Positions 34,327 through 44,509 of a stretch of 64,000 nt of DNA are shown here, piece after piece. The notes beneath the pieces were generated by a model. The model was not told the DNA's origin. It did not search any database and saw only the letters and a list, made by a program, of their open reading frames with translations. This DNA comes from an uncultured Alcanivorax sp. (GTDB lineage Bacteria > Pseudomonadota > Gammaproteobacteria > Pseudomonadales > Alcanivoracaceae). The stretch covers positions 372,001 to 436,000 of the forward strand of contig NZ_CAMYIV010000012.1 in assembly GCF_947258575.1 (NCBI RefSeq). The letters are read 5' to 3'. A program made the translations under genes and the position numbers. How positions within the stretch are numbered: the first letter of the stretch is position 1; the number at the start of each line of letters is the position of its first letter.

Positions 34327-35199
34327 TTACTCCTGCTCCAGGCCGCACAGGCGGCGTTTGAAATCCACATAGTGGCGGGCCACTGTTTTCCACATGGCGC
34401 CAGGCTTGCCATCGCCAACCGCCGCCTCGTTCAGTTGTGTGATCGGTACGACTTCCCGGGTGGAGCTGGTAATCCAGATCTCATCCGCCTGACGCAGTTC
34501 TGCCTCGGTGATTTCCCTTTCCGCGAAGGGCAGGGCATGTTGTCCGCACAATTCTACTATCAGGTCGCGGGTGATGCCGCCCAGAATGGCATGATTTTTT
34601 GGTGGGGTAACGATCACACCGTCGTGCACGATGAAGACATTGCTGGCGGAGCCTTCGGTGACGAAACCATCGTGCAGCAGAATGGCTTCCATGGCGCCGG
34701 CCGACACGGCCTGTTGACGCAGCAGGCTGTTGGGCAACAGCGAGATGGATTTGATGTCACAGCGGGCCCAACGGGTGTCATCCCGGGTGATTGCCTTGCC
34801 CCCGCTGGCGGTGTCCGGGCTGTCGGCGGCGGGCACGGCAATGGGACTGGTCATCATGAAAACGGTGGGGGCAACAGGCGGCTCGGGAAAGGCATGATCG
34901 CGTTTTGTGGCGGCGCCCCGAGTGATCTGTAGATACACAGACAGGTTGCCGCCGCCATTGCGTGCAATCAGTTCCTCGCACAGAACCTGCCACTGCTGGC
35001 GGTCATGGGGATTACTGATTTCCACTTCCCGCAAGGAGCGTTCCAGGCGTTCCAGGTGTTCGTCAAAACGGAACAGTACGCTGTTGTAGGCCGGAACCAC
35101 TTCGTAAATGCCGTCCGCAAACAAAAAGCCCCGATCCATTGGGGAGATCCGTGCCTCTTCCAGCGCCATGAAAGCGCCATTGAGATAGACCTGGGACAT
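34327..35199 (-). CDS. dat: D-amino acid aminotransferase
   Basis: 290 residues, fold type IV PLP enzyme. N-terminal VYLNGAFMALEEARISPMDRGFLFADGIYEV; PLP-binding Lys in CDIKSISLLPNSLLRQQA; EGSASNVFIV and LGGITRDLIVELC follow, as does ITSSTREVVPI. Makes or interconverts D-alanine and D-glutamate for the cell wall, which fits its place between dacA and ybeD. Branched-chain aminotransferase is less likely given RGFLFADG and length. Confidence 0.9.
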   Translation of the reverse strand: MSQVYLNGAFMALEEARISPMDRGFLFADGIYEVVPAYNSVLFRFDEHLERLERSLREVEISNPHDRQQWQVLCEELIARNGGGNLSVYLQITRGAATKRDHAFPEPPVAPTVFMMTSPIAVPAADSPDTASGGKAITRDDTRWARCDIKSISLLPNSLLRQQAVSAGAMEAILLHDGFVTEGSASNVFIVHDGVIVTPPKNHAILGGITRDLIVELCGQHALPFAEREITEAELRQADEIWITSSTREVVPITQLNEAAVGDGKPGAMWKTVARHYVDFKRRLCGLEQE

Positions 35200-35269
35200 G
35201 TCGTTTCCTTTGACGAGTCTGACACCCGGCGCCGCCAGCGGGGTGTCAGGCGTCGAGCGTCAGGCGTGC

Positions 35270-36430
35270 TTAAAACAACCCCTTGAAGAACAGCAGAACA
35301 TGATGCCAGAGCTTGGTAAAGATGCCGGCTTCTTCGATGTTCTCCAGGGCCACCAGCGGCTTCTCCATCAGTACATCATTGTTCTGGCGTACCGTCACGG
35401 TGCCGTACTGCTGACCTTGCGCGATGGGGGCTTTCAGTTGCGGGTTCACGGTGATTTCCGCTTTCAGACTTTCATGGCTGTCACGGGGAATGGTCAGAAC
35501 CAGGTCTTCGGCCAGGCCCAGGCGCAGCTGTTTGCTCTCGCCCATCCAGACATCCACGGTGTCGAGGATGTCTCCGGCACTGTAGGCCTTGTAGGTCTCA
35601 AAGAAGCGGAAACCGTAGGTGAGCAGTTTCTGGGATTCCCGTGCGCGGGCGGATTCGGAGTCGGTGCCCATGACCACGGTAATCAGACGCATGCCGTCTT
35701 TCTTGGCGGAAGACACCAGGCAATAACCGGCTTCCTCGGTATGGCCGGTTTTCAGGCCGTCCACACTGGGGTCACGCCATAGCAGCAGGTTACGGTTCTG
35801 CTGGGTGATCCCGTTGTAGGTATATTCCTTTTCCGCGTAGATGTCGTAGTGTTCGGGAAAGTCGCGAGTAATGGCGCGAGCCAGAAGGGCCATGTCGCGG
35901 GCGGTGGTGTAATGGTTCTCGGCGGGCCAGCCGGTGGAATTGACGAAGTGGCTGTCATTCATACCCAGGCGACGGGCGTGCTGGTTCATCAGATCGGCGA
36001 AGGCATCCTCTGAGCCGGCGATGAACTCCGCCATGGCCACGCTGGCATCGTTGCCGGACTGGATAATGATGCCGCGCAGCAGCTCGCCTACGGACACCCG
36101 GGTGCCTTCGCGGACAAACATCCGGGAGCCGCCCATTTTCCAGGCCTGCACGCTGATGGGCGCCATATCCTGTTCGGAAATGTTGCCTTTCTGCAGTTCT
36201 GCTTCGGCAATATAGGCGGTCATCATCTTGGTCAGACTGGCCGGGGGCAGGCGCTGGTCGGCATTGTGCTCGACGATGATGTTGCCACTGGCGGCATCCA
36301 TCAGCAGATAGCCACGGGCATCAATCTGCGGTGCGCGAGGCACGGTGTTTGCCTGAGCCTGCACGGAAATCAGGGTGCCGATGAGGGCAAATACGATAAA
36401 GAAGGTGGAGCGAAACGACTGGGGGCGCAT
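35270..36430 (-). CDS. dacA: D-alanyl-D-alanine carboxypeptidase (PBP5/6 type)
   Basis: 386 residues with signal peptide (1-27, ending QAQA). PBP motifs: SLTKMMTAYIAEAEL (SxxK), IIQSGNDASVAMAEFIAGSE (SGN), VDGLKTGHTEEAGYC (KTG). The beta-sheet PBP5 C-domain follows, and the last 15 residues (FTKLWHHVLLFFKGLF) form the amphipathic membrane anchor. It sits downstream of rlpA, 184 bases apart. Confidence 0.96.
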   Translation of the reverse strand: MRPQSFRSTFFIVFALIGTLISVQAQANTVPRAPQIDARGYLLMDAASGNIIVEHNADQRLPPASLTKMMTAYIAEAELQKGNISEQDMAPISVQAWKMGGSRMFVREGTRVSVGELLRGIIIQSGNDASVAMAEFIAGSEDAFADLMNQHARRLGMNDSHFVNSTGWPAENHYTTARDMALLARAITRDFPEHYDIYAEKEYTYNGITQQNRNLLLWRDPSVDGLKTGHTEEAGYCLVSSAKKDGMRLITVVMGTDSESARARESQKLLTYGFRFFETYKAYSAGDILDTVDVWMGESKQLRLGLAEDLVLTIPRDSHESLKAEITVNPQLKAPIAQGQQYGTVTVRQNNDVLMEKPLVALENIEEAGIFTKLWHHVLLFFKGLF

Positions 36431-36614
36431 GGATTTCCTGCCTGTTGTGTCCTTGTCGGCCTGAAAATTCAGGGATTTGTGAGTCGGGGGGAAGCCCTGA
36501 GCGTCTTAGACAGAGATAAGGGCAAAAAGTCCCCTGACATCACGGGATGGCTGCATTCTAGAGGAGCGCAACCGAGCTGTTAACCGGAGGAACGGCTTAG
36601 TTTGCGTAAACCGA

Positions 36615-37487
36615 TCAGGGCGTGACCGGCACGGGCCGCTCAAAACCGGCGTCGGCCATGCTCTGGCGCACCTGTTGGCGCTGCTGATCGTCTGCATAGG
36701 GGCCGATCCAGACCCGGTGTAGCTCGTTGATTGAGCGAATTTCACTGCCTAGCCCCAACTGTTCAAGCAGGGTCTGCTGCATCCGCTCGGCGGCAGCACG
36801 GTCCTGAAAGGCCCCCGCTTGCAGAAATAGCCGGGTAGTACTGGCGGCGTTCGGAGGCGGGCTGTCCACGGCGGCGCGGACCGCGGTGGGAACCTTGCTG
36901 GAGGGTGTGTTGGGGGCCGGTGTGGCACTGATGGTCTCCACCCTGACTCGGCCGGTGCCGGCGTCTTCTATGCCCAGCCGCACGGCCGCCGCCCAGGACA
37001 GATCGATGATGCGATCTTCATGGAAGGGGCCTCGATCGTTGATCCGGACCACCAGGCTTTTGCCGTTATCCAGGTTTGTGACGCGGGCATAGGTGGGTAG
37101 CGGCAGGCTGCGATGGGCGGCGGTGAACCGGTACATGTCGAAAGATTCCCCGCTGGAGGTGCGGTGTCCATGGAATTTTTGTCCATACCAGGAGGCCAGA
37201 CCTTCCGCGTGGTACCCCTCGGCGCTGGGCAGTACCCGATAGGTCTTGCCCCAGACACTGTAGGTGTCCGGGTTGCCGTAACGGCTGCGTGGCTCGTCCC
37301 TGGGTACCGGTTCCGGCAGTTGCGAGATGTCGCGCCGTTCTTCGGGCGGGGTGTCCTGGGCCATGCTGTAACGGTCCGAGCCCGGCGCACCGTTATTAAC
37401 CGGGCCTCCGGACGAGGATGGCCCGGGGCTGGTGGCGCAGGCGCCCAGCAGGGCGCAGGTGGCTACGGCACAAGCCAGTCGCATCAT
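36615..37487 (-). CDS. rlpA: RlpA-family septal lytic transglycosylase with SPOR domain
   Basis: 290 residues. Lipoprotein signal with LLGAC at Cys17. The double-psi beta-barrel domain (EGLASWYGQKFHGHRTSSGESFDMYRFTAAHR, VRINDRGPFHEDRIIDLS) carries the family catalytic Asp/His region. The C-terminal SPOR domain (about 215-285) binds denuded septal glycan. The start overlaps the mltB stop by ATGA, so they are coupled. Confidence 0.94.
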   Translation of the reverse strand: MMRLACAVATCALLGACATSPGPSSSGGPVNNGAPGSDRYSMAQDTPPEERRDISQLPEPVPRDEPRSRYGNPDTYSVWGKTYRVLPSAEGYHAEGLASWYGQKFHGHRTSSGESFDMYRFTAAHRSLPLPTYARVTNLDNGKSLVVRINDRGPFHEDRIIDLSWAAAVRLGIEDAGTGRVRVETISATPAPNTPSSKVPTAVRAAVDSPPPNAASTTRLFLQAGAFQDRAAAERMQQTLLEQLGLGSEIRSINELHRVWIGPYADDQQRQQVRQSMADAGFERPVPVTP

Positions 37488-38530
37488 TGTGGGCTCTCCA
37501 GGGCTGCCGCGATGTCTCGGGACAGTTGTAGCACGGCCATGGCATACAGGCGACTGTGGTTATAGCGGGTAATCACATAGAAATTATCAGTGGCCAGCCA
37601 GAACTCGGTGCCCTGCAGGCCCTCCAGGTCCAACAGGGCGACGCGGGTGTCTCCTGGCAGATCAAAACAGTATTCGCTGATCACGCCACTGCCCTGACAG
37701 CTGATTGCCGTCACACCCGCCTGGCCAGCGCGGTCCAGATTGAAGGAGGGCTTGTAGCCTTTTTTCGCCAGTGGCTGATAACCGTTCCCTTCCACCCGGG
37801 CGCGGGCGGCCACGGGGTGACCCGGCTGCCAGCGATGCTCATGGAAATAGTTGGCCACCGAGCCGATAGCATCCACCGGGTTGTTGACCAGATCGGTGAT
37901 CCCGTCATTGTCGAAATCTACCGCATAGGCCTGGTAGCTGGTGGGAATGAACTGTCCGTAACCCATGGCGCCAGCATAGGAGCCGGTAATGGTGTCGGCG
38001 TCGATATGGGCCTGCTGTTCCAGTTCGAACAGGGCTTTCAGCTGCTTGCGGAAGAAGCTGGCCCGGGGCGGATAGTCAAACCCCAGGGTGGCCAGGGCGT
38101 CGACAACACGATAGGTGCCCATGTGCTGACCGTAGCGGGTTTCCACCCCGATGATGGCGAGAATAATTTCCCGGGGGACGCCGTAGGTTTGTTCTGCACG
38201 GGCCAGGGTGTCTGCGTGCTGGCGGGAAAATTCCACCGCCTTTTGCACGCGGCTCTCTTGCAGAAAGATTTTCTGATAGGTGGCCCAGGTATGGGTTCTT
38301 TCTGCCGGGCGAGCGATGGATTCCAGGATCTTGGGCTGGCACTGGGCGCTGCCCAGCACCTGGCGGATGCGCGCTTCATCGCCACCCTCGGAAACCAGCT
38401 CGCGGATCATGGTCTTGGCCAGATCTCGCTGCAGGTAATCATTGTTTTCCGGGCAGGTGTGCTCTGCCAGGGCTGGCAGGGACGTGAATGACAGTGCTGC
38501 GGCCAGAATGGCCTGGTAGGAACGACGCAA
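37484..38530 (-). CDS. mltB: Membrane-bound lytic murein transglycosylase B
   Basis: 348 residues using a TTG start: CAGGAG lies 8 bases ahead of it and the resulting N-terminus (RRSYQAILAAALSFTSLPALA) is a textbook signal peptide. ATG codons at 38551 and 38560 give longer forms with weaker sites. Catalytic Glu region in IIGVETRYGQHMGTYRVVDALATLGFDYPPRA, and GSYAGAMGYGQFIPTSYQAYAVDFDNDG further on. No lipobox, so probably soluble periplasmic (SltB-like). In the rodA-mltB-rlpA order of pseudomonads. Confidence 0.9.
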   Translation of the reverse strand: MRRSYQAILAAALSFTSLPALAEHTCPENNDYLQRDLAKTMIRELVSEGGDEARIRQVLGSAQCQPKILESIARPAERTHTWATYQKIFLQESRVQKAVEFSRQHADTLARAEQTYGVPREIILAIIGVETRYGQHMGTYRVVDALATLGFDYPPRASFFRKQLKALFELEQQAHIDADTITGSYAGAMGYGQFIPTSYQAYAVDFDNDGITDLVNNPVDAIGSVANYFHEHRWQPGHPVAARARVEGNGYQPLAKKGYKPSFNLDRAGQAGVTAISCQGSGVISEYCFDLPGDTRVALLDLEGLQGTEFWLATDNFYVITRYNHSRLYAMAVLQLSRDIAAALESPQ

Positions 38531-38672
38531 AGGGTGATCTCCTGTTTTCATTATTCCCATAGACCGTGTCAGAGCGGTTTGGTGCCCGGCTGAATGCAAA
38601 AGGCGAGAAACGCGTTGCCAGTTGAAAGCAGCGAAGAGCAAAACCATCTTTTTTAGGGTTTGCTCCTCGCGG

Positions 38673-39818
38673 CTAGTAACTCATCAGCCGCCGATGGGTG
38701 TGGATCGACATCAGCATGCCGAAGCTGGCCAGCAGGGTAACGATGGAGGTGCCGCCATAGCTGATCAGGGGTAACGGTACCCCCACCACGGGCAAGAGTC
38801 CGGACACCATGCCTATATTCACAAAAATATAAATAAAAAATGTCATCGTCAGGCTGGAGGCAAGCAGGCGTGAAAAGGTCTCCTGTGCCTGCCAACTGAT
38901 AAAGAAGCCTCGCCCGACAATCACCAGGTAGATCATCAGCAGAACGCTGACACCCACCAGGCCGAATTCTTCGCTCAGTACTGCCAGGATAAAGTCGGTG
39001 GAGGACTCCGGCAGGAAGTCCAGACGCGATTGGGTACCGTCCAGCCAGCCCTTGCCATCCACGCCACCAGAGCCAATAGCGGTTTTTGACTGGATGATGT
39101 TCCAGCCGGTTCCGCGCGGGTCTGCTTCCGGGTTGAGGAAGGTATCGACCCGGTTGCGCTGGTAGTCGTGCATGACAAAGAAATACATCAGCGGTGCGGC
39201 GGTTACTACCAGAAGTACCGCCACGGCAATCAGTCGCCAGGACAACCCGGCCATGAACAGCACCACCAGTCCGCTGGCGGCAATCAAAATGGCGGTGCCG
39301 AGATCCGGTTGCATGCCGATCAGTGCTGCCGGTACACCGAGTAGCGCCAGGGCAACCAGCACGTCCAGCAGTTTGGGGGGCAGGGTGCGCTCACTGAAAT
39401 ACCAGGCCACCATAGCGGGTACGGCCAGCTTCATGGCTTCTGCTGGCTGGAAACGGCCGATGCCGGGAATACTGAGCCAGCGCTGGGCGCCTTTGGCCTC
39501 GGTGCCGGCAATCAACACCAGCACCAGCAGGCCCAGCCCTCCGCAATAAAGGAAAGGAGCCCAGAAGCGGTAACTGCGCGGCGGAATCTGGGCCAGCAGG
39601 AACAGAGCGGTCAGCCCTGCGCTGAAACGAACGCACTGGCGAATGACCATTTCCAGGCTTTCGCCGCCGGCGCTGTACAGCACCGCCAGCCCACCCAGCA
39701 TCAGCACGAACAGGCCGGCCAGCAGAGGCGCATCCAGGTGCAGGCGCATGGCCAGCCCCGGGGAGAGGGTGGCGCCGGTCTGGCCTGGCATCTGACGGAG
39801 GTATTCGCGCTGACTCAT
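38673..39818 (-). CDS. rodA: Rod-shape SEDS glycosyltransferase RodA
   Basis: 381 residues, about ten membrane helices. SEDS landmarks: RWLSIPGIGRFQPAEAMKLAV, ASGLVVLFMAGLSWR, GTGWNIIQSKTAIGSGGVDGKGWLDGTQSRLDFLPESSTDFILAVLSEEFG with the functional Asp in the large loop, and PLISYGGTSIVTLLASFGMLM. Polymerises glycan with PBP2 during elongation. It overlaps mrdA by 4 bases. Confidence 0.96.
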   Translation of the reverse strand: MSQREYLRQMPGQTGATLSPGLAMRLHLDAPLLAGLFVLMLGGLAVLYSAGGESLEMVIRQCVRFSAGLTALFLLAQIPPRSYRFWAPFLYCGGLGLLVLVLIAGTEAKGAQRWLSIPGIGRFQPAEAMKLAVPAMVAWYFSERTLPPKLLDVLVALALLGVPAALIGMQPDLGTAILIAASGLVVLFMAGLSWRLIAVAVLLVVTAAPLMYFFVMHDYQRNRVDTFLNPEADPRGTGWNIIQSKTAIGSGGVDGKGWLDGTQSRLDFLPESSTDFILAVLSEEFGLVGVSVLLMIYLVIVGRGFFISWQAQETFSRLLASSLTMTFFIYIFVNIGMVSGLLPVVGVPLPLISYGGTSIVTLLASFGMLMSIHTHRRLMSY

Positions 39819-41701
39819 GGACTGACCTCGGCGGGAGGTGCGGGGTGTTCTTCAAACACCGGCGGGACCTCCAGCTCTCCGTTTTCATTCAGCAGCCAGG
39901 CATCCATGACCTGGCGGGCCACGGGACCGGCGGTGGAGCCGCCGTGGCGGCCGTTTTCCACCAATACGCCCACAGCGATGGCGGGCTGTTCAGCAGGGCC
40001 GAAGGAGACCATCAGGGCATGGTCGAGCATTCGCTCGGCCAGTTCGTCCTCGTTGTAGGTTTCGTCCTGCCCTACGGAGAAGACCTGGGCGGTGCCGGAT
40101 TTGGCGGCAATGGCATATTGGGCGTCTACGGCCATTACCCTGGCGGTCCCTCTGGGGCCTGTGACGGCGACCATGGCGTCGGTCATTTTTTCCCAGTTGC
40201 TTTCATCATTCAGTGTGATGCCGGTGCGTTCCACCGATTGTTTTTCACCGGCAATAGACGGCACCACCTTCTTGCCATGGCTGGCGGTAATGGCGGTGGC
40301 GGTGGCCAGCTGCAACGGTGTGGTGAGCACGAAACCCTGGCCGATGCTGGCGTTAATGGTATCGCCATGAAACCAGGGCCGGTTGCGATAGGCGCGCTTC
40401 CATTGCTTCGAGGGCATGATACCGCTGGATTCGTTATACAGGTCGATGCCGGTCGGTGCCCCCAGGGAAAACTGACTCATGTACTCATGCATGCGGGCAA
40501 TGCCCAGCTTGAAACCCATATCGTAGAAGTAGGTGTCGCAGGATTGAACCACCGCTTTGTGCAGATCGACGCGGCCATGGCCCCAGCGTTTCCAGTCCCG
40601 GTAGCGGTGCGGATCGTTTTCCAACTGGTAATAGCCGGGGTCCGAGATGGTGCGTTGCCAGTTGGTGACGCCGGCATCCAGGCCGGCAATGCCCAGCATC
40701 GGCTTGATAGTGGAGCCGGGTGGGTAACGGCCCTGCAGGGCGCGGTTAAACAGCGGGTTGTCAGGGTCGCTCTGGTAGGCGGAGTAATCCTTGTAGGAAA
40801 TGCCGGTGACTAACAGATTGGGATCGAAACCGGGACGGCTGACAAAGGCCAGTACGCTGCCATCGCGTGGGTCGATAGCCACCACGGCGCCACGCCGATC
40901 GCCCAGCGCATCGTAGGCCGCCTTTTGTACGCGCATGGACAGGCGCAGGCGCAGGTCTTCGCCCGGCACCGGGGGTTGTTCTTCGAGGACACGCAAGATG
41001 CGCCCCCGGGCATTGGTCTCCACTTGGCGATAGCCCACCTGGCCGTGGAGCTGGTCCTCGTAGAAACGCTCGATACCGGAGCGACCGTAGAAGTGGGTGC
41101 CGGCGTAGTCGCGCTGTTCGTCCAGGGTCATGGCCTCCAGATCCTGGGCGTTGATCCGGTTTACATAGCCCAATACGTGGGAGAACAAAATGCCATGGGG
41201 GTAATGACGGATCGGATCGGCGGAAATGCGGATGCCGGGAAGGCGATGCTGGTTGACGACCAGTCGGGCGATTTCCTCTTCGCTGAGACGGCCGCGCAGT
41301 GGCACCGGTTCCCAGGGACGGCGCGCTGTCAGGCGGCGTTTCTGGAAGCGTTCCAGATCGCCCTCGTCCAGCTCGATCAATTTGCCCAGCTCGCCGATAA
41401 GCTGGTCCAGCTCACCGGCCTGCTCAATGATCAACTCCAGGGAAAAGTCGGGCCGGTTTTCGGCCAGAATAACGCCGTCCCGGTCGGTGATCAGCCCCCG
41501 CGGTGGTGATACCGCCAGGGTCTGTACCCGGTTGTTATCACTGAGGGTGGTATAGCGGCTGTGCTGGATCACCTGCAGCCAGATCATCCGGCTGATCAGA
41601 ATCAGGGTCAGCAGCAACACCAGAAAGACAGCCACGACCAGGCGCACGCTGAAGATACGCTGTTCGTGGTGGTGGTCTTTCAGTGTTAACGGTCGGCGCA
41701 T
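39815..41701 (-). CDS. mrdA: Penicillin-binding protein 2 (transpeptidase)
   Basis: 628 residues. Single membrane anchor (about 19-42), pedestal domain, then a transpeptidase domain with PPGSTIKPMLGIAGLD (SxxK), SCDTYFYD (SxN region) and AAKSGTAQV (K-S-G-T). Cross-links elongation peptidoglycan with RodA. Operon neighbours rlmH (upstream) and rodA (4-base overlap) are the standard set. Confidence 0.96.
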   Translation of the reverse strand: MRRPLTLKDHHHEQRIFSVRLVVAVFLVLLLTLILISRMIWLQVIQHSRYTTLSDNNRVQTLAVSPPRGLITDRDGVILAENRPDFSLELIIEQAGELDQLIGELGKLIELDEGDLERFQKRRLTARRPWEPVPLRGRLSEEEIARLVVNQHRLPGIRISADPIRHYPHGILFSHVLGYVNRINAQDLEAMTLDEQRDYAGTHFYGRSGIERFYEDQLHGQVGYRQVETNARGRILRVLEEQPPVPGEDLRLRLSMRVQKAAYDALGDRRGAVVAIDPRDGSVLAFVSRPGFDPNLLVTGISYKDYSAYQSDPDNPLFNRALQGRYPPGSTIKPMLGIAGLDAGVTNWQRTISDPGYYQLENDPHRYRDWKRWGHGRVDLHKAVVQSCDTYFYDMGFKLGIARMHEYMSQFSLGAPTGIDLYNESSGIMPSKQWKRAYRNRPWFHGDTINASIGQGFVLTTPLQLATATAITASHGKKVVPSIAGEKQSVERTGITLNDESNWEKMTDAMVAVTGPRGTARVMAVDAQYAIAAKSGTAQVFSVGQDETYNEDELAERMLDHALMVSFGPAEQPAIAVGVLVENGRHGGSTAGPVARQVMDAWLLNENGELEVPPVFEEHPAPPAEVSP

Positions 41702-41728
41702 GGTGGCGTCTGTGTCAGGGGGCGAAGG

Positions 41729-42199
41729 TCAGCGATGATAGGGGTGCCCGGTGAGCAGCGTCCAGCCCCGGTACAGCTGTTCGGCCAACAGCACCCGCAC
41801 CAGCGGGTGGGGCAGGGTCAGGGTCGACAGGCTCCAGCGCTCGTGGGCGCTGGCGGACAATTGCGGGCACAGGCCGTCTGGCCCCCCTACCAACAGGACC
41901 AGATCCTGACCCAGATCTTTCAGTTCGCCCAGTTTACGGCTGAGTGCTGGGGTGTCCAGCGCTCGCCCGTTAACTTCCAGTGCCACGATTTTGGCGCCGG
42001 GGTACTTTTCCAGGCGTTTGCGGATGGCGTCAGCCTCGCTGCGAACCTGGCTGGCGGTATCCCCCTTGCTCCGTTTCGGCAGGGGGATTTCTTCCAGTTC
42101 CAGACGCATGTCCGGGGGCATGCGTTTCTGGTATTCGGCAAAGCCCTCGGTGATCCAGGCGGGCATGCGGGTGCCCACCGCCAGCAGGAAAAGACGCAT
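41729..42199 (-). CDS. rlmH: 23S rRNA (pseudouridine1915-N3)-methyltransferase
   Basis: 156 residues, typical SPOUT methyltransferase. Methylates a pseudouridine in helix 69 of 23S rRNA. N-terminal [28 protein letters not shown]; the SAM knot LVLLVGGPDGLCPQL; C-terminal LTLPHPLVRVLLAEQLYRGWTLLTGHPYHR. The start overlaps the rsfS stop by one base. Confidence 0.96.
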   Translation of the reverse strand: MRLFLLAVGTRMPAWITEGFAEYQKRMPPDMRLELEEIPLPKRSKGDTASQVRSEADAIRKRLEKYPGAKIVALEVNGRALDTPALSRKLGELKDLGQDLVLLVGGPDGLCPQLSASAHERWSLSTLTLPHPLVRVLLAEQLYRGWTLLTGHPYHR

Positions 42200-42555
42200 T
42201 ACTCTTTGCTTTCACGGTCCGGGTGATGCTGGGGATTGCGCCACAGGCGCTCCAGGTCATAGAACTCGCGGGTGGCGGGCAGCATCAGGTGCACGATGAC
42301 ATCGCCCAGGTCCACCAGAATCCACTCGCCGGTGTCCTGGCCTTCGCTGCCCAGAGGCTCGTGACCCGCTTCTTTTGCGGTTTCCAATACATTGTCTGCC
42401 AACGCTTTCACGTGGCGATTGGAGGTGCCGCTGGCAATGACCATGTTGTCGGCCACACTGGTGATTTCACGCACGTCCAGTTGGGTAATGTTCTGGGCTT
42501 TGACTTCTTCCAGTGCGTCAATAACCAGTTGCAGTAGCGGGGTGTCAGCGCTCAT
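42199..42555 (-). CDS. rsfS: Ribosome silencing factor RsfS
   Basis: 118 residues from ATG 42555, inside the nadD 3' end by 11 bases. Binds L14 and keeps ribosomal subunits apart in starvation. Motifs: [30 protein letters not shown] and [31 protein letters not shown] longer reading to 42714 lies wholly within nadD and is not supported. Confidence 0.95.
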   Translation of the reverse strand: MSADTPLLQLVIDALEEVKAQNITQLDVREITSVADNMVIASGTSNRHVKALADNVLETAKEAGHEPLGSEGQDTGEWILVDLGDVIVHLMLPATREFYDLERLWRNPQHHPDRESKE

Positions 42556-43228
42556 GAGGCCTCGTGTCTGATTCGGGGGAAGAGGATTTCGCCACATTAT
42601 ACAGATGGTGGCGGTGAATATGGGCAACAACTGCCGGCTCCAGGGCCGGGCAATCGCCTTTTTCTGCCAGCGCCTGACGAATGGCGGTGGCGGACACATC
42701 CAGAAACGGCCCATGCAGCATCAGGCGCAGACCGTTGGCGTGACGCATCAGGCGCTCGGGTTGCGTTTCCGGGAAGGTGGCCAGCACCGTGTCTGTTGCC
42801 TGCGGGCTATCCGGGCGCGGTACCACCGCCAGGTGGCACAGGCCTGCATAGTCCTGCCAGCGGTGCCAGTGATGCAGGCTGGCAAAGCTGTCGGCGCCGA
42901 TCATGAAAACCAGCGGACGATTACCGATCTGCGCACGGTAGTGTTGCAGAGTCAGCAGGCTGTAACTGGGGCCGGATTGTTGCAGTTCCCAGTCGTCGGG
43001 AATCAGGCAGGGGTGGTCCGCGCAGGCCAGCTCCAGCATGGCCAGACGCTGTTCACCATCGGCCAGGGGTTGCGGGCGATGCGGCGGCACCGCGTTGGGG
43101 AGCAAATGCACGGGGGCATTGCCGAGCACCCGGGACACCGACCGGGCCGCACTGATGTGGGCCCGATGGACGGGGTCGAAGGTGCCGCCGAACAGCACCA
43201 GCGGTGTGGTGTCGTGAGTGGCGCGCAC
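42545..43228 (-). CDS. nadD: Nicotinate-nucleotide adenylyltransferase
   Basis: 227 residues using a GTG that overlaps the proA stop (TAGTG). A GTG 36 bases earlier would extend it into proA; no ribosome site clearly decides between them. Nucleotidyltransferase motif [15 protein letters not shown] and the C-terminal [10 protein letters not shown] (ISSTxIR class). It makes NaAD from NaMN and ATP. Between proA and rsfS as in Pseudomonas. Confidence 0.93.
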   Translation of the reverse strand: MRATHDTTPLVLFGGTFDPVHRAHISAARSVSRVLGNAPVHLLPNAVPPHRPQPLADGEQRLAMLELACADHPCLIPDDWELQQSGPSYSLLTLQHYRAQIGNRPLVFMIGADSFASLHHWHRWQDYAGLCHLAVVPRPDSPQATDTVLATFPETQPERLMRHANGLRLMLHGPFLDVSATAIRQALAEKGDCPALEPAVVAHIHRHHLYNVAKSSSPESDTRPHER

Positions 43229-44484
43229 TACTGGCGGATGTGGCCGTCGCCCAGCACCACCCACTTCTGGCTGGTCAGGCCTTCCAGTCCCACCGGTCCA
43301 CGGGCGTGGATCTTGTCCGTGGAGATACCGATTTCCGCGCCCAGCCCGTATTCGAAACCGTCTGCGAAACGGGTGGAGGCATTCACCATCACTGAGCTGG
43401 AATCCACCTCGGTGAGGAACTGCCGCGCCCGGGTGTAGTTTTCGGTGACGATGGCTTCGGTGTGGCCGGAGCTGTAACGGTTGATATGATCAATCGCCTC
43501 GTCCAGATCCTTGACCAGCTTCACCGCCAGAATCGGCGCCAGGTATTCCTCGCCCCAGTCGGCCTCGGTGGCTTCCTGGATACCCTCGACAATGCTGCGA
43601 ACGTTCTCGCAACCGCGTAGCTCCACACCGGCATCGCGGTATTTGGCAGCCAGTTCGGGCAGTACCTGCTGGGCGATGGCGTTGGCCACCAGCAGCGTTT
43701 CGGTGGTATTGCAGGTGCCGTAGCGCTGGGTTTTGGCGTTGTAGGCCACGTTGATGGCCTTGGTAATATCCGCCTGGTCATCAATATAGGTGTGGCAGTT
43801 GCCATCCAGATGCTTGATCACCGGTACCCGCGCCTCATTGCTGATGCGCTCGATCAGGCCCTTGCCGCCTCGCGGTACGATAACGTCCACATACTCGGGG
43901 TGGGTGATCAATTCGCCCACCGCTGCCCGGTCGGTGGTTTCCACTACCTGTACCGCAGTATCCGGCAGTCCGGCTTCGCGCAGGCCCACACGGATGCACT
44001 CGGCGATGGCCTGGTTGGCGTTGATGGCTTCGGAGCCGCCACGCAGGATGGCCGCATTCCCGGATTTCAGGCACAGAGCTGCCGCATCAATGGTCACATT
44101 GGGGCGTGACTCGTAAATAATGCCGATGACACCCAGCGGCACACGCATTTTGCCAACCTGAATCCCCGACGGGCGATAGGCCAGGTCGGTTATCACACCC
44201 ACTGGGTCGGCCAGAGCAATGATCTGTTCCAGGCCTTCCACCATGGCGTCAAAACGAGCCGGTGTCAGTTCAAGGCGATCAAGCAGGGCGGCATCCAGGC
44301 CGCTTTCGCGTCCCTTATCCAGATCCTGCTGGTTGGCTTGCAGTACCGCATTGCGGTGGCTGCGCAGGGCGCCGGCGATGGCAGCCAGGGCCTTGTCCTT
44401 GTCACCGGAACTGGCCCGGGCCATGGCGCGAGAGGCCGTACGGGCCTGTTCGCCAAGACGTTGCATGTATTGCTGGATATCCAT
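43228..44484 (-). CDS. proA: Gamma-glutamyl phosphate reductase
   Basis: 418 residues from ATG 44484; a TTG three codons upstream is a weaker option. NADPH-dependent reduction of glutamyl-5-phosphate in proline synthesis. Aldehyde-dehydrogenase-like, with the catalytic Cys in [14 protein letters not shown], the [20 protein letters not shown] motif and [23 protein letters not shown]. The gene upstream is on the other strand, so proA probably begins the nadD-rsfS-rlmH-mrdA-rodA transcript. Confidence 0.96.
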   Translation of the reverse strand: MDIQQYMQRLGEQARTASRAMARASSGDKDKALAAIAGALRSHRNAVLQANQQDLDKGRESGLDAALLDRLELTPARFDAMVEGLEQIIALADPVGVITDLAYRPSGIQVGKMRVPLGVIGIIYESRPNVTIDAAALCLKSGNAAILRGGSEAINANQAIAECIRVGLREAGLPDTAVQVVETTDRAAVGELITHPEYVDVIVPRGGKGLIERISNEARVPVIKHLDGNCHTYIDDQADITKAINVAYNAKTQRYGTCNTTETLLVANAIAQQVLPELAAKYRDAGVELRGCENVRSIVEGIQEATEADWGEEYLAPILAVKLVKDLDEAIDHINRYSSGHTEAIVTENYTRARQFLTEVDSSSVMVNASTRFADGFEYGLGAEIGISTDKIHARGPVGLEGLTSQKWVVLGDGHIRQ

Positions 44485-44509
44485 AATTCTCAAAGCTGAA
44501 AGTGGTTAA

